DNA of 64,000 bases from Uliginosibacterium sp036017065 (GCF_036017065.1 NZ_JAYXHR010000001.1:1860001-1924000), one strand, 5' to 3'. Shown: positions 49,889 to 59,280, counted from the stretch's first letter. The notes: generated by a model from the sequence alone, not told the origin. Program-made: numbers and translations.

Positions 49889-52078
49889 ATGAACGATCCC
49901 GCCACTGCACCGTTGCAAGGCAAGACCGCCGGGCCCGCCGCCTGGCCTTCCGATCCGCATGCGACCCATGTGGATCCACTACTGGACTGCCTCGTCTTCC
50001 TGACCCGGGTGCATGGCAACCCGTGGACCGCCGAAGCCCTGTCCGCCGGCCTGCCACGCGCCGAGAACCTGCTGCCGCCGTCGCAGGTGCCGCGCGCCGC
50101 TGCCCGCGCCGGGCTGTCGGCGAGGCTGATCAAGGAATCCCTGCTCGACATCCCGCGCCACCTGCTGCCGGTGATCCTGGTGCTGAAGGACCGGCGCGCC
50201 TGCGTGCTGACCGAACGCCTGCCCAACGGCCTGCTGCGCGTCCACGACCCCGAGTCGCCGGAATCGGTCAGCGAGATGGCGCCCGAGCAGCTCATCGAGC
50301 ACTACACCGGCACCGCCATCACGGTGCGGCCGCGTTTCCGTTTCGACACCCGCACCCAGCAACTGGCCAAGCTGCGCGGCAAGCACTGGTTCTGGAGCGC
50401 CATCTTCGCCAACTGGCGGCTGTACCGCGACGCCCTGCTCGCGGCCCTCGTGGTGAACATCTTCTCGGTGGTGTTCCCCATGTACTCCATGAACGTGTAT
50501 GACCGCGTCGTACCCAACAACGCGGTCGAGACGCTATGGGTGCTGTCCATCGGCGCCATGCTGATGCTGCTCTTCGACTTCGCGCTGCGGACGATCCGCG
50601 CCCACATCATCGACAGCGCCAGCAAGCGCGTGGACGTGGTGCTGTCCGCCCGCATCATGGAGCGCGTGCTGGGTGTGAAGCTGGCCGCGCGGCCGGCGTC
50701 GGTCGGCTCGTTCGCCGCCAACCTGAAAGCCTTCGAGAGCGTGCGCGACTTCATCGCCTCGGCCACCGTCACCACGCTGATCGACCTGCCCTTCACCGTC
50801 CTGTTCCTGCTGGTGCTGGCGTGGATCTCGCCCTGGCTGATCCTCCCCCCGCTGGTGGGCATGTGCCTGGTCGTGCTGGGGGCGGCGCTGACGCAGCAGA
50901 AGATGCACGAGCTGACGGAGACCAGCTACCGCGCCAGCGCGCAGCGCAACGCCACGCTGATCGAGAGCCTGGTCGGCCTGGAGACGGTGAAGACCCTGTC
51001 GGCCGAAGGCGAGATCCAGCGCCGCTGGGAGCGCGCCACCCAGTTCATGGCACAGGTATCGACACGCGTGCGCCTGCTGTCGTCCTCCACCGTCAACTTC
51101 GCGCAGTTCATCCAGCAACTGGTGTCGGTCACCATCATCATGGTGGGCGTCTACCTGTTGTCGGAAGGCAAGATGAGCATGGGCGGCATCATCGCCGCCG
51201 GCATGCTGGCGGGACGCGCGATGGCACCGCTGGGCGCGGTGGCCGGCCTGATGATGCAGTTCCAGGGCGCGCGCACCGGCCTTACCGCGGTGGAGAACCA
51301 GATGGAGCTGCCGGTCGAGCGACCGGAAGAAGCGCCCTTCGTCCACCGCGCGGCCTTCCGCGGCGACATCGAGTTCAAGGAGGTCAGCTTCGCCTACCCG
51401 GGCCGTGACCAGAACGCGCTGCGCCGGGTGAGCTTCCGCATCAAGGCTGGCGAGAAAGTGGGCGTCATCGGTCGCGTCGGCTCCGGCAAGACGACCATCG
51501 AGAAACTGGTGCTGGGCCTCTATCACCCCACCGAGGGCGCGGTACTCATCGACGGCGTGGATGCCCGCCAGATCGACCCGGCAGAGCTTCGCCGCGCCAT
51601 CGGCTTCGTGTCGCAGGACGTCACGCTGTTCTTCGGATCGCTGCGCCAGAACATCGCGCTCGGCGCCCCCTTCGCCGATGACCACGCGATCCTCACTGCG
51701 GCGGAGATCGCCGGCGTCACCGAGTTCGCCAACGCGCACCCGCAGGGCTTCGACATGCCGATCGGCGAGCGCGGCGAATCCCTGTCGGGCGGCCAGCGCC
51801 AGGCGGTCGGCATCGCCCGCGCGCTGATCAACGATCCGCCCATCCTGGTGCTGGACGAACCTTCCAGCAGCATGGACCACCAGAGCGAGGAGCAACTGCG
51901 CCAGCGGCTGCGCAGCTACGCAGCCTCCAAGACGGTGTTGCTGGTGACCCACCGCACCTCGCTGCTCGACCTCGTCGAACGCCTCATCGTCATCGACGCC
52001 GGCACCGTCGTGGCCGACGGTCCGAAGGCCCAGGTCATCGAGGCCCTGCAGCATGGCCGCGTCGGGAGGGCGAACTGA
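49889..52078 (+). CDS. type I secretion ABC transporter (LapB-like) with degenerate C39 domain
   Basis: 729 residues. N-terminal C39-like domain (about 28-140) keeps DC at 33-34 but lacks the Gln and His of active peptidases, so it is probably a substrate-binding domain. Six membrane helices span about 165-440. The ATPase has GRVGSGKTT near 529, signature LSGGQRQAVGIARAL, VLDEPSSSMD and VTHR. Such proteins export large RTX adhesins or proteins with C-terminal signals. The HlyD partner begins on its stop codon. No secreted substrate or TolC partner is in the window. Confidence 0.9.
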   Translation: MNDPATAPLQGKTAGPAAWPSDPHATHVDPLLDCLVFLTRVHGNPWTAEALSAGLPRAENLLPPSQVPRAAARAGLSARLIKESLLDIPRHLLPVILVLKDRRACVLTERLPNGLLRVHDPESPESVSEMAPEQLIEHYTGTAITVRPRFRFDTRTQQLAKLRGKHWFWSAIFANWRLYRDALLAALVVNIFSVVFPMYSMNVYDRVVPNNAVETLWVLSIGAMLMLLFDFALRTIRAHIIDSASKRVDVVLSARIMERVLGVKLAARPASVGSFAANLKAFESVRDFIASATVTTLIDLPFTVLFLLVLAWISPWLILPPLVGMCLVVLGAALTQQKMHELTETSYRASAQRNATLIESLVGLETVKTLSAEGEIQRRWERATQFMAQVSTRVRLLSSSTVNFAQFIQQLVSVTIIMVGVYLLSEGKMSMGGIIAAGMLAGRAMAPLGAVAGLMMQFQGARTGLTAVENQMELPVERPEEAPFVHRAAFRGDIEFKEVSFAYPGRDQNALRRVSFRIKAGEKVGVIGRVGSGKTTIEKLVLGLYHPTEGAVLIDGVDARQIDPAELRRAIGFVSQDVTLFFGSLRQNIALGAPFADDHAILTAAEIAGVTEFANAHPQGFDMPIGERGESLSGGQRQAVGIARALINDPPILVLDEPSSSMDHQSEEQLRQRLRSYAASKTVLLVTHRTSLLDLVERLIVIDAGTVVADGPKAQVIEALQHGRVGRAN

Positions 52079-53475
52079 TGAAGGCGCATTTCGACCGTTT
52101 CTTCGACCGCCTCTACGCACGCTTCTCCCCCGCTTTCGACCGCCTCATGGATGGCGTGGAGAAGAGCGAGCTGCACGACGACACCGACTTCGAACGCGAT
52201 GCCGAATGGGCGATGCACGAGCAGCGCCAGCGCGGCGCCCGTGCGGCGGTGTGGATCACCGCGCTGGCACTGCTGGTGTTCTTCATCTGGGCCGCGTTCG
52301 CCGAGCTGGATGAAGTCACCCGCGGGGAAGGCAAGGTCATCCCCTCGCGTCAGATCCAGGTCATCCAGAGCCTGGATGGCGGCATCGTTTCCGAGATCCT
52401 GGTGCGCGAAGGCCAGTCGGTACAGGCCGGCCAGTTGCTGGCGAAGATCGACCCGACGCGTTTCGTCTCCAGCCTGAAGGAGAATCGCGCCGAATACCTG
52501 GCCCTGCTCGCCAAGGCCGCCCGCCTGCAGGCAGTGGCCGACGGCTCGGCCTTCGTCGCACCGGAAGAAGCATTGAAGGAAGTGCCCCAGCTCGTCGAAC
52601 AGGAACGCGCGCTGTACGAATCCAAGCGCGCCGAACTGGGCGCCAACGTGTCCATCGCCGAGCAGCAACTGGCCCAGCGCAGCCAGGAACTCAACGAAGT
52701 CCGCGCCAAGCGCGAATCGGCCACGCGCAGCTTCGAGCTGACCCAGCAGGAGCTGGAGAAGACCCGCCCGCTGCTGCGCACCGGGGCCGTGTCCGACGTC
52801 GAACTGCTGCGCCTGGAGCGCGACGTGGCGCGCTACCGTGGCGAGCGGGACTCGGCCAACGCCACCATTCCGCGCATCGAGGCCTCGATCACCGAAGCGC
52901 GCCGCAAGATCCAGGAGGTGGAACTGAATTTCCGCAACCTGGCCCGCTCCGAACTCTCCGAGATCAACGCCAAGGTCGGTCGCCTGTCCGAAGGCAGCGT
53001 GGGCCTGGCCGACCGCGTGAAGCAATCCGAGATCCGCTCGCCGGTACGCGGCACGGTCAACCAGTTGCTGGTCAACACGGTGGGCGGTGTGGTCCAGCCC
53101 GGCAAGGAAGTCATGGAGATCGTCCCGACCGACGACACCCTGCTGCTGGAAGCCCGGGTATCGCCGCGCGACATCGCCTTCCTGCGGCCGGGGCAGCCTG
53201 CGCTGGTGAAGTTCACCGCCTACGACTTCGCCACCTATGGCGGCATGGACGCGGAGCTGGTGCACATCGGCGCCGACACCGTCACCGACGACAAGGGCAA
53301 TGCCTTCTACATCGTGCGGGTGCGCACCAAGGAAAGCACGCTGGGCCAGCGCCACCTGCCGATCATTCCCGGCATGGTGGCGGAGGTCGATATCCTCACC
53401 GGCAAGAAATCCATCCTGGCCTACCTGTTCAAACCCGTGCTGCGGGCGCAACAGCGCGCGCTCACCGAACGCTGA
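52078..53475 (+). CDS. type I secretion membrane-fusion protein (HlyD/LapC family)
   Basis: 465 residues: short cytoplasmic N-terminus, one helix (about 58-77, WITALALLVFFIWAAFAEL), then biotinyl-lipoyl piece VIPSRQIQVIQSLDGGIVSEILVREGQSVQAGQLL, long coiled coil (about 140-310), and C-terminal IRSPVRGTVNQLLVNTVGGVVQPG and AEVDILTGKKSILAYLFKPV. The start overlaps the transporter stop by one base. Links the inner-membrane ABC protein with an outer-membrane TolC-type channel. Confidence 0.92.
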   Translation: MKAHFDRFFDRLYARFSPAFDRLMDGVEKSELHDDTDFERDAEWAMHEQRQRGARAAVWITALALLVFFIWAAFAELDEVTRGEGKVIPSRQIQVIQSLDGGIVSEILVREGQSVQAGQLLAKIDPTRFVSSLKENRAEYLALLAKAARLQAVADGSAFVAPEEALKEVPQLVEQERALYESKRAELGANVSIAEQQLAQRSQELNEVRAKRESATRSFELTQQELEKTRPLLRTGAVSDVELLRLERDVARYRGERDSANATIPRIEASITEARRKIQEVELNFRNLARSELSEINAKVGRLSEGSVGLADRVKQSEIRSPVRGTVNQLLVNTVGGVVQPGKEVMEIVPTDDTLLLEARVSPRDIAFLRPGQPALVKFTAYDFATYGGMDAELVHIGADTVTDDKGNAFYIVRVRTKESTLGQRHLPIIPGMVAEVDILTGKKSILAYLFKPVLRAQQRALTER

Positions 53476-53493
53476 AAAACGACTCACGGACCA

Positions 53494-54117
53494 ATGGCTG
53501 TCACCGCCCTCTGCTTGCTGAGCCGCGACGAAACCCTGTTTGCCCGCCTGCGTGCCGCTGCCGGCAGCCGCCCCGCTCACCGCCTGTCCAACCCTGCCGC
53601 GCTGGACAGCCTGGCCGCCGGCACGCTGGTGGTGGTGGACAGCGCGCTGCCCGGCCTGCCGGCGCTGGGCGACGCGCGCTGGCGCCACTGGTGCGGGCAC
53701 CTGAGCCTGATCCTCGCCAGCAGCACGCCGAGCGATGCGGAGGGGCTGGCGGCGCTGGAATGCGGCGCGGCCGGCTACTGCCATGCCTATGCCGCGGTGG
53801 AGACGCTGCAGCAGGTGATCGAAGTGGTGGCCAGCGGTGAGCTGTGGGTGGGCCGCAGCCTGCTGGGGCGTCTGATCGGTGGGCTGGGCCGCGGCCTGGA
53901 GTCCCGCCCCGCGCCACCGGTGGATTGGGCCGCTGCACTCACCGAGCGGGAGCGCGAAGTCGCGCGGATGGCCGCCATGGGCGACGCCAATGCTCGCATC
54001 GCCATCCACCTCGGCATCACCGAACGCACCGTGAAGGCCCACCTCAGCGCGATCTTCGACAAGCTGCAGGTCGACGACCGCCTGCAACTGGCGCTGAAGG
54101 TCCACGGCATCCGCTGA
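53494..54117 (+). CDS. LuxR/NarL-type regulator with degenerate receiver-like domain
   Basis: 207 residues. C-terminal helix-turn-helix LTEREREVARMAAMGDANARIAIHLGITERTVKAHLSAIFDKL is a classic LuxR domain. The N-terminal half has receiver-like shape (LVVVDSALPGLP with D49), but the acidic pair is replaced (SRD) and the conserved Lys is missing (GYCHAYA), so normal phosphorylation is doubtful. It follows the type I secretion pair by 18 bases and probably regulates it or a linked adhesin. Confidence 0.82.
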   Translation: MAVTALCLLSRDETLFARLRAAAGSRPAHRLSNPAALDSLAAGTLVVVDSALPGLPALGDARWRHWCGHLSLILASSTPSDAEGLAALECGAAGYCHAYAAVETLQQVIEVVASGELWVGRSLLGRLIGGLGRGLESRPAPPVDWAAALTEREREVARMAAMGDANARIAIHLGITERTVKAHLSAIFDKLQVDDRLQLALKVHGIR

Positions 54118-54143
54118 AGCGCAGGGCAGGCTCCGTCGCAAGG

Positions 54144-54149
54144 TACAAT
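54144..54149 (+). promoter_or_regulatory. possible -10 box upstream of lptE
   Basis: TACAAT, 31 bases before the lptE ATG. No convincing -35 box is spaced at 17, so this is weak. Confidence 0.3.
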
Positions 54150-54179
54150 CGCCGCGACCCGAGCCCGCCCTTGTTCCCC

Positions 54180-54719
54180 ATGTCTGCATCCACTCTCCTG
54201 CGCAGCCTCGTGCTGGCGCTGCTGCTCTCCCTCGCTGCCTGTGGTTTCAAGCTGCGCGGTGTGCAGCAGCTGCCCTTCGACAGCATCTACCTGGACATGA
54301 ATGCCTATTCCGAATTTGCCGCCAGCATCAAGCGGCAGATCCAGGCCAATGGCAGCCGCGTGACCGAACGGCGCGAGGACGCGCAGGTGCGCCTGGTCGT
54401 CGTGCAGGACGCGCGCGAGAAACACATCCTGACCCTGAACACGTCCGGCACCGTGCGCGAGTACCAGCTGCGCCAGCGTTTCGGTTTCCGCCTCATCGAC
54501 GCGCACGGCCGCGAGCTGATGCCACTGAACGAGATCTACGTGTTCCGCGACATCAGCTTCAACGACAACCAGACCCTCGCCAAGGAACAGGAAGAAGTCC
54601 TGCTCTACCGCGACATGGAAAACGATGTGGTGACCCAGTTGCTGCGCCGGCTCGGCAAGGCCCCGGCACCGCAACCCGCCCCGGCGGACGCCACCTCCGC
54701 ACCCGCCGCCACGAAGTAG
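54180..54719 (+). CDS. lptE: LPS-assembly lipoprotein LptE
   Basis: 179 residues. Signal peptide ending LSLAAC (lipidated Cys21) followed at once by GFKLRGVQQLPF, the LptE hallmark. LptE plugs the LptD barrel and helps move LPS to the outer leaflet. A Pro/Ala/Thr-rich C-terminal tail (about 160-179) is low in complexity. It is upstream of holA as in most proteobacteria, but leuS, usually before it, is replaced by the LuxR-type gene. Confidence 0.93.
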   Translation: MSASTLLRSLVLALLLSLAACGFKLRGVQQLPFDSIYLDMNAYSEFAASIKRQIQANGSRVTERREDAQVRLVVVQDAREKHILTLNTSGTVREYQLRQRFGFRLIDAHGRELMPLNEIYVFRDISFNDNQTLAKEQEEVLLYRDMENDVVTQLLRRLGKAPAPQPAPADATSAPAATK

Positions 54720-54729
54720 CAGCGCCGCC

Positions 54730-55734
54730 ATGAGCCCTGACCAGCTCGCAGCCCAGCTCGGCCGCGACCTCGCGCCGCTATACGTATTGCATGGCGACGA
54801 ACCGCTGCTGGTCATCGAGGCGGCCGACACGATCCGCGCCGCTGCGCGTGCCCAGGGCGTGCTGGAGCGCGAAGTGATGGTCGTGACCACCGGCTTCAAA
54901 TGGCGCGAGCTGGAACTCACGGCCGGCAACCTGTCCCTGTTCGGCGACCGCAAGCTCGTCGACCTGCGCATCCCCACCGGCAAGCCGGGACGCGAAGGCG
55001 GCGAGGTCCTGCAGCGCTACGCCCGCAACCTCGACCCCAGCGGCGGCACCATCACCCTGGTGACCCTGCCGCAACTGGACTGGGCCGCCAGGAAGAGCGC
55101 CTGGGTCGTCGCCCTGCTGGAAGCCGGCACCGAAGTGGAATGCAACGCGCCACCGCTCGCGGAGTTGCCGCGCTGGATCGCCGGCCGCCTGGCACGCCAG
55201 GGGCAGCGCGCACCGCAGGACGCCCTGCTGTTCATTGCCGAGCACGTCGAGGGCAACCTGCTTGCCGCCCACCAGGAAATCCAGAAGCTCGGCCTGCTGC
55301 ACGGCGAGGGCGAACTGAGCCTGGAGCAGGTGCAGGACGCGGTGCTGCGCGTGGCGCGCTACGACACCGAAAAACTGCGCACCGCCCTGCTGGACGGCGA
55401 TGCCGCGCGCTGCGCACGCCTGCTGGAAGGCCTGAAGGGCGAAGGCGCCGCCACGCCGCTGGTGCTGTGGACCATGGCCAACGAGATTCGCACCTTGGCC
55501 CGCATCCGCAACGCGGTGGACGGCGGCTTGCCGCCGGATGCCGCCCTGAAGGCCGAGCGCGTGTTCGGCCCGCGCCAGGCGCAATGCCGCCGCGCCATCC
55601 AGCGCCTGCGCGGCGCCACGCTGCGCAGCGCCCTGATGCATGCAGCCCGCATCGACCGCATGGTCAAGGGGCTGGTGCAGGGCGATGTCTGGGACGAATT
55701 CCTGCAACTGGCCTTGCGCGTATCGGTGCGCTGA
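54730..55734 (+). CDS. holA: DNA polymerase III subunit delta
   Basis: 334 residues of HolA type: PLYVLHGDEPLLVIEAADTIRAAAR at the N-terminus, FGDRKLVDLRIPTGKPGREG, and EHVEGNLLAAHQEIQKLGLL, which are the delta subunit landmarks. It opens the beta sliding clamp and forms part of the clamp loader with delta' and tau/gamma. Ten bases after lptE and likely co-transcribed. Confidence 0.95.
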   Translation: MSPDQLAAQLGRDLAPLYVLHGDEPLLVIEAADTIRAAARAQGVLEREVMVVTTGFKWRELELTAGNLSLFGDRKLVDLRIPTGKPGREGGEVLQRYARNLDPSGGTITLVTLPQLDWAARKSAWVVALLEAGTEVECNAPPLAELPRWIAGRLARQGQRAPQDALLFIAEHVEGNLLAAHQEIQKLGLLHGEGELSLEQVQDAVLRVARYDTEKLRTALLDGDAARCARLLEGLKGEGAATPLVLWTMANEIRTLARIRNAVDGGLPPDAALKAERVFGPRQAQCRRAIQRLRGATLRSALMHAARIDRMVKGLVQGDVWDEFLQLALRVSVR

Positions 55735-55810
55735 ACGCGCCCGGTCAATCCCGGGCGGGATCACCCGCTCCCGAAGTGCCCCGCTCCCTTTCCCACGTTT
55801 TTTCCCGCGA

Positions 55811-56731
55811 CTAGCGCAGCCGGCATTGCCCGAACTCGCAGCGAATGCTCAGGCTGCGCGCACCGCAGTTCGCCCGATATACCTCCACACCGGTTGATTG
55901 CTCGACCAGCTGCACCGTTGGTGGCGCGCCATTCGCGTCGCGACAGCCCTCGGCGCTCGCCACCCGTTCCGCCGCGTACTCCAGGCGCCCCCGCGGCAGC
56001 GGTGCCGCCGGGCTGACCACGGTCTCCTTCACCACCGGAGCCTGCTGCACCGGAACGGCCTGCGGCACCGGAGCCGGCACGACCGGTGCGGGTGCGGGTG
56101 CGGGTGCGGGTGCGGGTGCGGGTGCGGGTGCGGGTGCGGGTGCGGGTGCGGGTGCGGGTGCGGGTGCGGGTGCGGGTGCGGGTGCGGGCAGGATGGTTGG
56201 CGCCGGCGCAGACGACGTCAAGGGCAAGATGGCCGGAGCCGGAGCCGGAGCCGGAGCCGCCAGCACGGTCGGACGCGGCCGCAGGCCGGCGGCCACGTCG
56301 ACGAGGCGACTGTCGCGCACGGCACGCATGCCGGCCTCCAGGTCGTCCTCGATCATCTGGGCACGCGGCGAAGCAAAGCCCTGCAGCAGGGTCTGCCGTA
56401 CGAAGAGGCTCTCTCCCTGGATCGCCAGGAAGCCCAGCGAGGCGTCATTTTCCGCACGCGACAACAAGGTGTGGCGGCCTGGTTCCAGTTCGAGGGCCAG
56501 GTAGGTCCGCGCGTCCAGAAACCCCGCCGGCTGCCCGTCCAGCCACACCGCGACCCGCGCGGCAGCGGCCTGCGACGGATCTCGATAGACATACACATAG
56601 GATCGGGCGCCCGGCGAAGGGAAGCGCTTCAGTTGCGCGTCGAGCCCCTCGTCACGTTCCGGCAGGCCGCCGCAGGCCGCCAGCATCGCCGCCACCCAGA
56701 CGACCAGCCAGCATGTCAGATGCTTTGTCAT
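55811..56731 (-). CDS. DUF2846-like lipoprotein with long Pro-Ala repeat
   Basis: 306 residues. Signal peptide MTKHLTCWLVVWVAAMLAAC (lipidated Cys20); an N-terminal globular domain (SYVYVYRDPSQAAAARVAVWLDGQPAGFLDARTYLALELEPGRHTL) like DUF2846; then a Pro-Ala low-complexity linker (about 158-230), which contains two runs of PA; and a C-terminal region with four Cys (GCRDANG, YRANCGARSLSIRCEFGQCRLR) that likely forms disulfides. The PA linker resembles periplasm-spanning linkers such as in TonB. Function unknown; divergent from the PotD-like gene. Confidence 0.72.
   Translation of the reverse strand: MTKHLTCWLVVWVAAMLAACGGLPERDEGLDAQLKRFPSPGARSYVYVYRDPSQAAAARVAVWLDGQPAGFLDARTYLALELEPGRHTLLSRAENDASLGFLAIQGESLFVRQTLLQGFASPRAQMIEDDLEAGMRAVRDSRLVDVAAGLRPRPTVLAAPAPAPAPAILPLTSSAPAPTILPAPAPAPAPAPAPAPAPAPAPAPAPAPAPAPAPAPVVPAPVPQAVPVQQAPVVKETVVSPAAPLPRGRLEYAAERVASAEGCRDANGAPPTVQLVEQSTGVEVYRANCGARSLSIRCEFGQCRLR
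56085..56186. repeat. perfect hexamer tandem repeat, 17 copies
   Basis: GGTGCG is repeated seventeen times without an error, encoding (Pro-Ala)n on the minus strand. A second, shorter run of GCCGGA follows at about 56233-56258. Copy changes would alter linker length without breaking the frame. Confidence 0.95.
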
Positions 56732-56938
56732 TTGAAGCCCCGTGTTTTTGCGTTTTCTTCGCCGGCCGCGCCGGTCCGTTCAAAATACTTAGCAATCATG
56801 CTCTTAGGGTTGCCCTCGCTTGCCGGCAGGCAGGCAAGCGCCGACAATCGGGCACGCCCACCCGAGCATTCAGGCACAGGCGCTGGCCGTATCGCTGGCC
56901 TCGCGATATCCTTTCTGCATATTTCGCAACATCGTTCC

Positions 56939-57967
56939 ATGCTGCGTCACGCCCTGCTCCTGTTCGCTGTCTGGCTTCACTGCGCGCCCGCGCTGGCGGG
57001 TGAAACGCTGCGCGTGCTGGCCTGGCCCGGCTATGCCGACCGCGATCTGGTGCGGGTCTTCGAGATCCGCCACGACGTCACGGTCGAAGTCACCTTCATC
57101 GGTGACGACGACGAATTGTGGCAGCGGGCCTCGTCCAACGACGGCGCCAACTTCGACGTGATGGCCGTCAACACGGCCGAGCTGCGTCGCTACCTGGACA
57201 AGACGCTGCTGCAGCCGGTCCGTACGAAGAACATCCCGAACACGCGCAACCAGCTGCCCCGCTTCCGCGAACTCGGCGCGGTTCCCGGGCTGATCCACGA
57301 AGGCGAGCCCTACGGCATCCCCTTCGCCTATGGTGCCATGGGCCTGATCTACAACCGCCAGTTGGTGAAGCAGGCGCCCACGTCGATGAGTGCGCTGTGG
57401 GACCCTCGCTGGAAAGGCAAGGTCCTGGCCTACAGCGGCAGCAGCCACAGCTTCAGCTTCACCGCGCTGACGATGGGGGTGAAGAACCCGTTCCAGCTCA
57501 GCCAGAACCAGTTCGTCGAAGTCGTGCACCGCCTCAGCCGGCTGCGCGACAACGCCCAGCTTTTCTACAGCCGCCCCGAGGAAGTGGTCGACAGCTTCCG
57601 CAACAAGGAGGTGGCGCTGGTGTTCGCCAACTACGGCGACCAGCAGGTGCAGTTGCTGCGCCGCGCCGGTGCAGACGTCGGTTACGTCATCCCGCAGGAA
57701 GGCGCACTGGCCTGGCTGGACGTGTGGGCGGTGCTGCGCGGTGCGCGCGACCGCAATCTGGCCGAGGCCTGGATCAATCACATGCTGAGCTCCGGCGTCA
57801 GCGGCGCGCTGACCGAGCGTCAGGGCCTGGCCAATACGCTGACGTCCATGAGCGATGGCAGGCACAACCGCGACAAGCTGGTCTGGCTGGAGCCGGTGGA
57901 AGACGTTACCAAGCGCGCCCAGCTGTGGGAACGGATCATGTCGGTGGCGCCGCGCGCGCCACGCTGA
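56939..57967 (+). CDS. periplasmic substrate-binding protein, PotD/spermidine-putrescine type
   Basis: 342 residues. Signal peptide MLRHALLLFAVWLHCAPALAG, then ETLRVLAWPGYADRDLVRVFEIRHDVTVEVTFIGDDDELWQR, the PotD/PotF fold opening, and GLIHEGEPYGIPFAYGAMGLIYN and LADVWAVL-like ALAWLDVWAVLRGA later. Probably binds a polyamine or another small molecule. No permease or ATPase is beside it, so it may serve an importer elsewhere or a sensor. Its 3' end overlaps the convergent MFS gene by 32 bases. Confidence 0.85.
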   Translation: MLRHALLLFAVWLHCAPALAGETLRVLAWPGYADRDLVRVFEIRHDVTVEVTFIGDDDELWQRASSNDGANFDVMAVNTAELRRYLDKTLLQPVRTKNIPNTRNQLPRFRELGAVPGLIHEGEPYGIPFAYGAMGLIYNRQLVKQAPTSMSALWDPRWKGKVLAYSGSSHSFSFTALTMGVKNPFQLSQNQFVEVVHRLSRLRDNAQLFYSRPEEVVDSFRNKEVALVFANYGDQQVQLLRRAGADVGYVIPQEGALAWLDVWAVLRGARDRNLAEAWINHMLSSGVSGALTERQGLANTLTSMSDGRHNRDKLVWLEPVEDVTKRAQLWERIMSVAPRAPR

Positions 57968-59192
57968 CCATCGCCGGGCGCGGCAGGCAGCGCGTCGCCA
58001 GCAGGCCCATCACCACGCACACCACCGCAAGGCTCATGAACACCGGCACCAGGCCGACACCGTCCGCCGCACGGCCGATGGCGATGGTGCCCAGCGGCGC
58101 GGGAATGATGGAGACGAAACGCATGCTGGTGACCATGCGCCCCAGCAGGGCGTCCGGTGTCACGGCCTGGCGCAGGCTCAGGTAGTTCACGACGTAGACG
58201 GCCGCGCCACAGTCGAACACCATCAGGCCGAGCCCCGCGCCCCAGGCGGCCAGGGCCCAATCCGCACGCGGCAGCGCGTACAGGCACAGGCCTGCGCCGG
58301 CGAGCAGCACCCCCGCGGCCAGCGCGCGGCGGATCCCGAAACGCCGCTCCAGCCAGTGCGCCAGCGGCGCCCCTGCCAGGCCACCCAGCGCACCCAGCGT
58401 GTTGATCAGTGCAATGTCGCCGGCCGCCAGCGACAGGTTGCGTGCGGCGTGCAACACGTACAGCGCGCGGAACGCATCCGACACGATGATCCACAGCGCC
58501 ACGATCCACACCAGCGAGCGCAGCGTCGGCGTGCGCCACACCAGCACCAGCCCTTCGCGCATCTGTGCCAGCCAGGACACGCCGGCCGCCACGGCGTTGA
58601 TCACCTCGCGATGACGGATGCTCGCCACCAGCATCGCCGAGCAGACGAAGCTCAAGGCGTCCACGGTCACCGCCATGGGCGCTCCCACCATCGCAACCAA
58701 CGCAGCGGCAATGGCAGGGCCGATGACCAGGGCCACGGAAGAAGCCGCCGACAACTTGCTGTTGGCGAGCACCAGCCGCTCCCGCCCGACCAGTTGCGTG
58801 GTGAACACCTGCAGGGCGGAGCCGCCGATGGCCTCGGTGCTGGACACGACGAAACCGACCACGCACAACAAGGGCATCGACAGGAAATCGAACATGGCTC
58901 CCAGCGGCACCAGCGCCAGCCCGGCCGCCGCACTCAGGTCGAACAGGACGGCGATGCGACGCTTGTGCGCGCGGTCGATCCACACACCGGCGGGCAAGCC
59001 CACCGTCACGAAGGGCAACAGCTGGCACGCCGCCAGGATGCCCATGTCGGTCGCACTCGCGTTCAGCAACTGCACCGCGGTGAGCGGCAGCGCCATCTGC
59101 GAGATCGAGGTGCCCAGCACGGTCAGCGTGGTGGCCAGGAAGAGGCGCAGGAAATTGCGGTCACGCCACAGGCTGTCGGCGGGCAGGGACAT
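57936..59192 (-). CDS. MFS transporter, MFS_3/enterobactin-exporter-like
   Basis: 418-residue membrane protein with twelve hydrophobic helices. Opens WRDRNFLRLFLATTLTVLGTSISQMALPLTAVQLLNASATDMGIL, the pattern of MFS_3/EntS-like exporters, and GLPAGVWIDRAHKRRIAVLFDL is motif A. Exported substance unknown. ATG 59192 is preferred to a GTG one codon earlier. It is divergent from the rpsU operon. Confidence 0.85.
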   Translation of the reverse strand: MSLPADSLWRDRNFLRLFLATTLTVLGTSISQMALPLTAVQLLNASATDMGILAACQLLPFVTVGLPAGVWIDRAHKRRIAVLFDLSAAAGLALVPLGAMFDFLSMPLLCVVGFVVSSTEAIGGSALQVFTTQLVGRERLVLANSKLSAASSVALVIGPAIAAALVAMVGAPMAVTVDALSFVCSAMLVASIRHREVINAVAAGVSWLAQMREGLVLVWRTPTLRSLVWIVALWIIVSDAFRALYVLHAARNLSLAAGDIALINTLGALGGLAGAPLAHWLERRFGIRRALAAGVLLAGAGLCLYALPRADWALAAWGAGLGLMVFDCGAAVYVVNYLSLRQAVTPDALLGRMVTSMRFVSIIPAPLGTIAIGRAADGVGLVPVFMSLAVVCVVMGLLATRCLPRPAMVSVARAAPPT

Positions 59193-59280
59193 CACGGGTG
59201 CGGCGGTGCTGGCGGAAAGGGCGCGCAGTGTGTGCCGGCCCGCCGCGGCGGGTCAAGGCCCGCCCCTGCGCCCGGCCGAA

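Noticed and set aside
56085..56186. Possible CRISPR array
   Set aside because: The repeat unit is a six-base tandem without spacers, inside a coding region.
55898..56938. Upstream extension of the PotD-like frame, including (GC)-rich Cys-Gly runs
   Set aside because: This part is the antisense of the Pro-Ala repeat lipoprotein; the signal peptide at 56939 fixes the real start.
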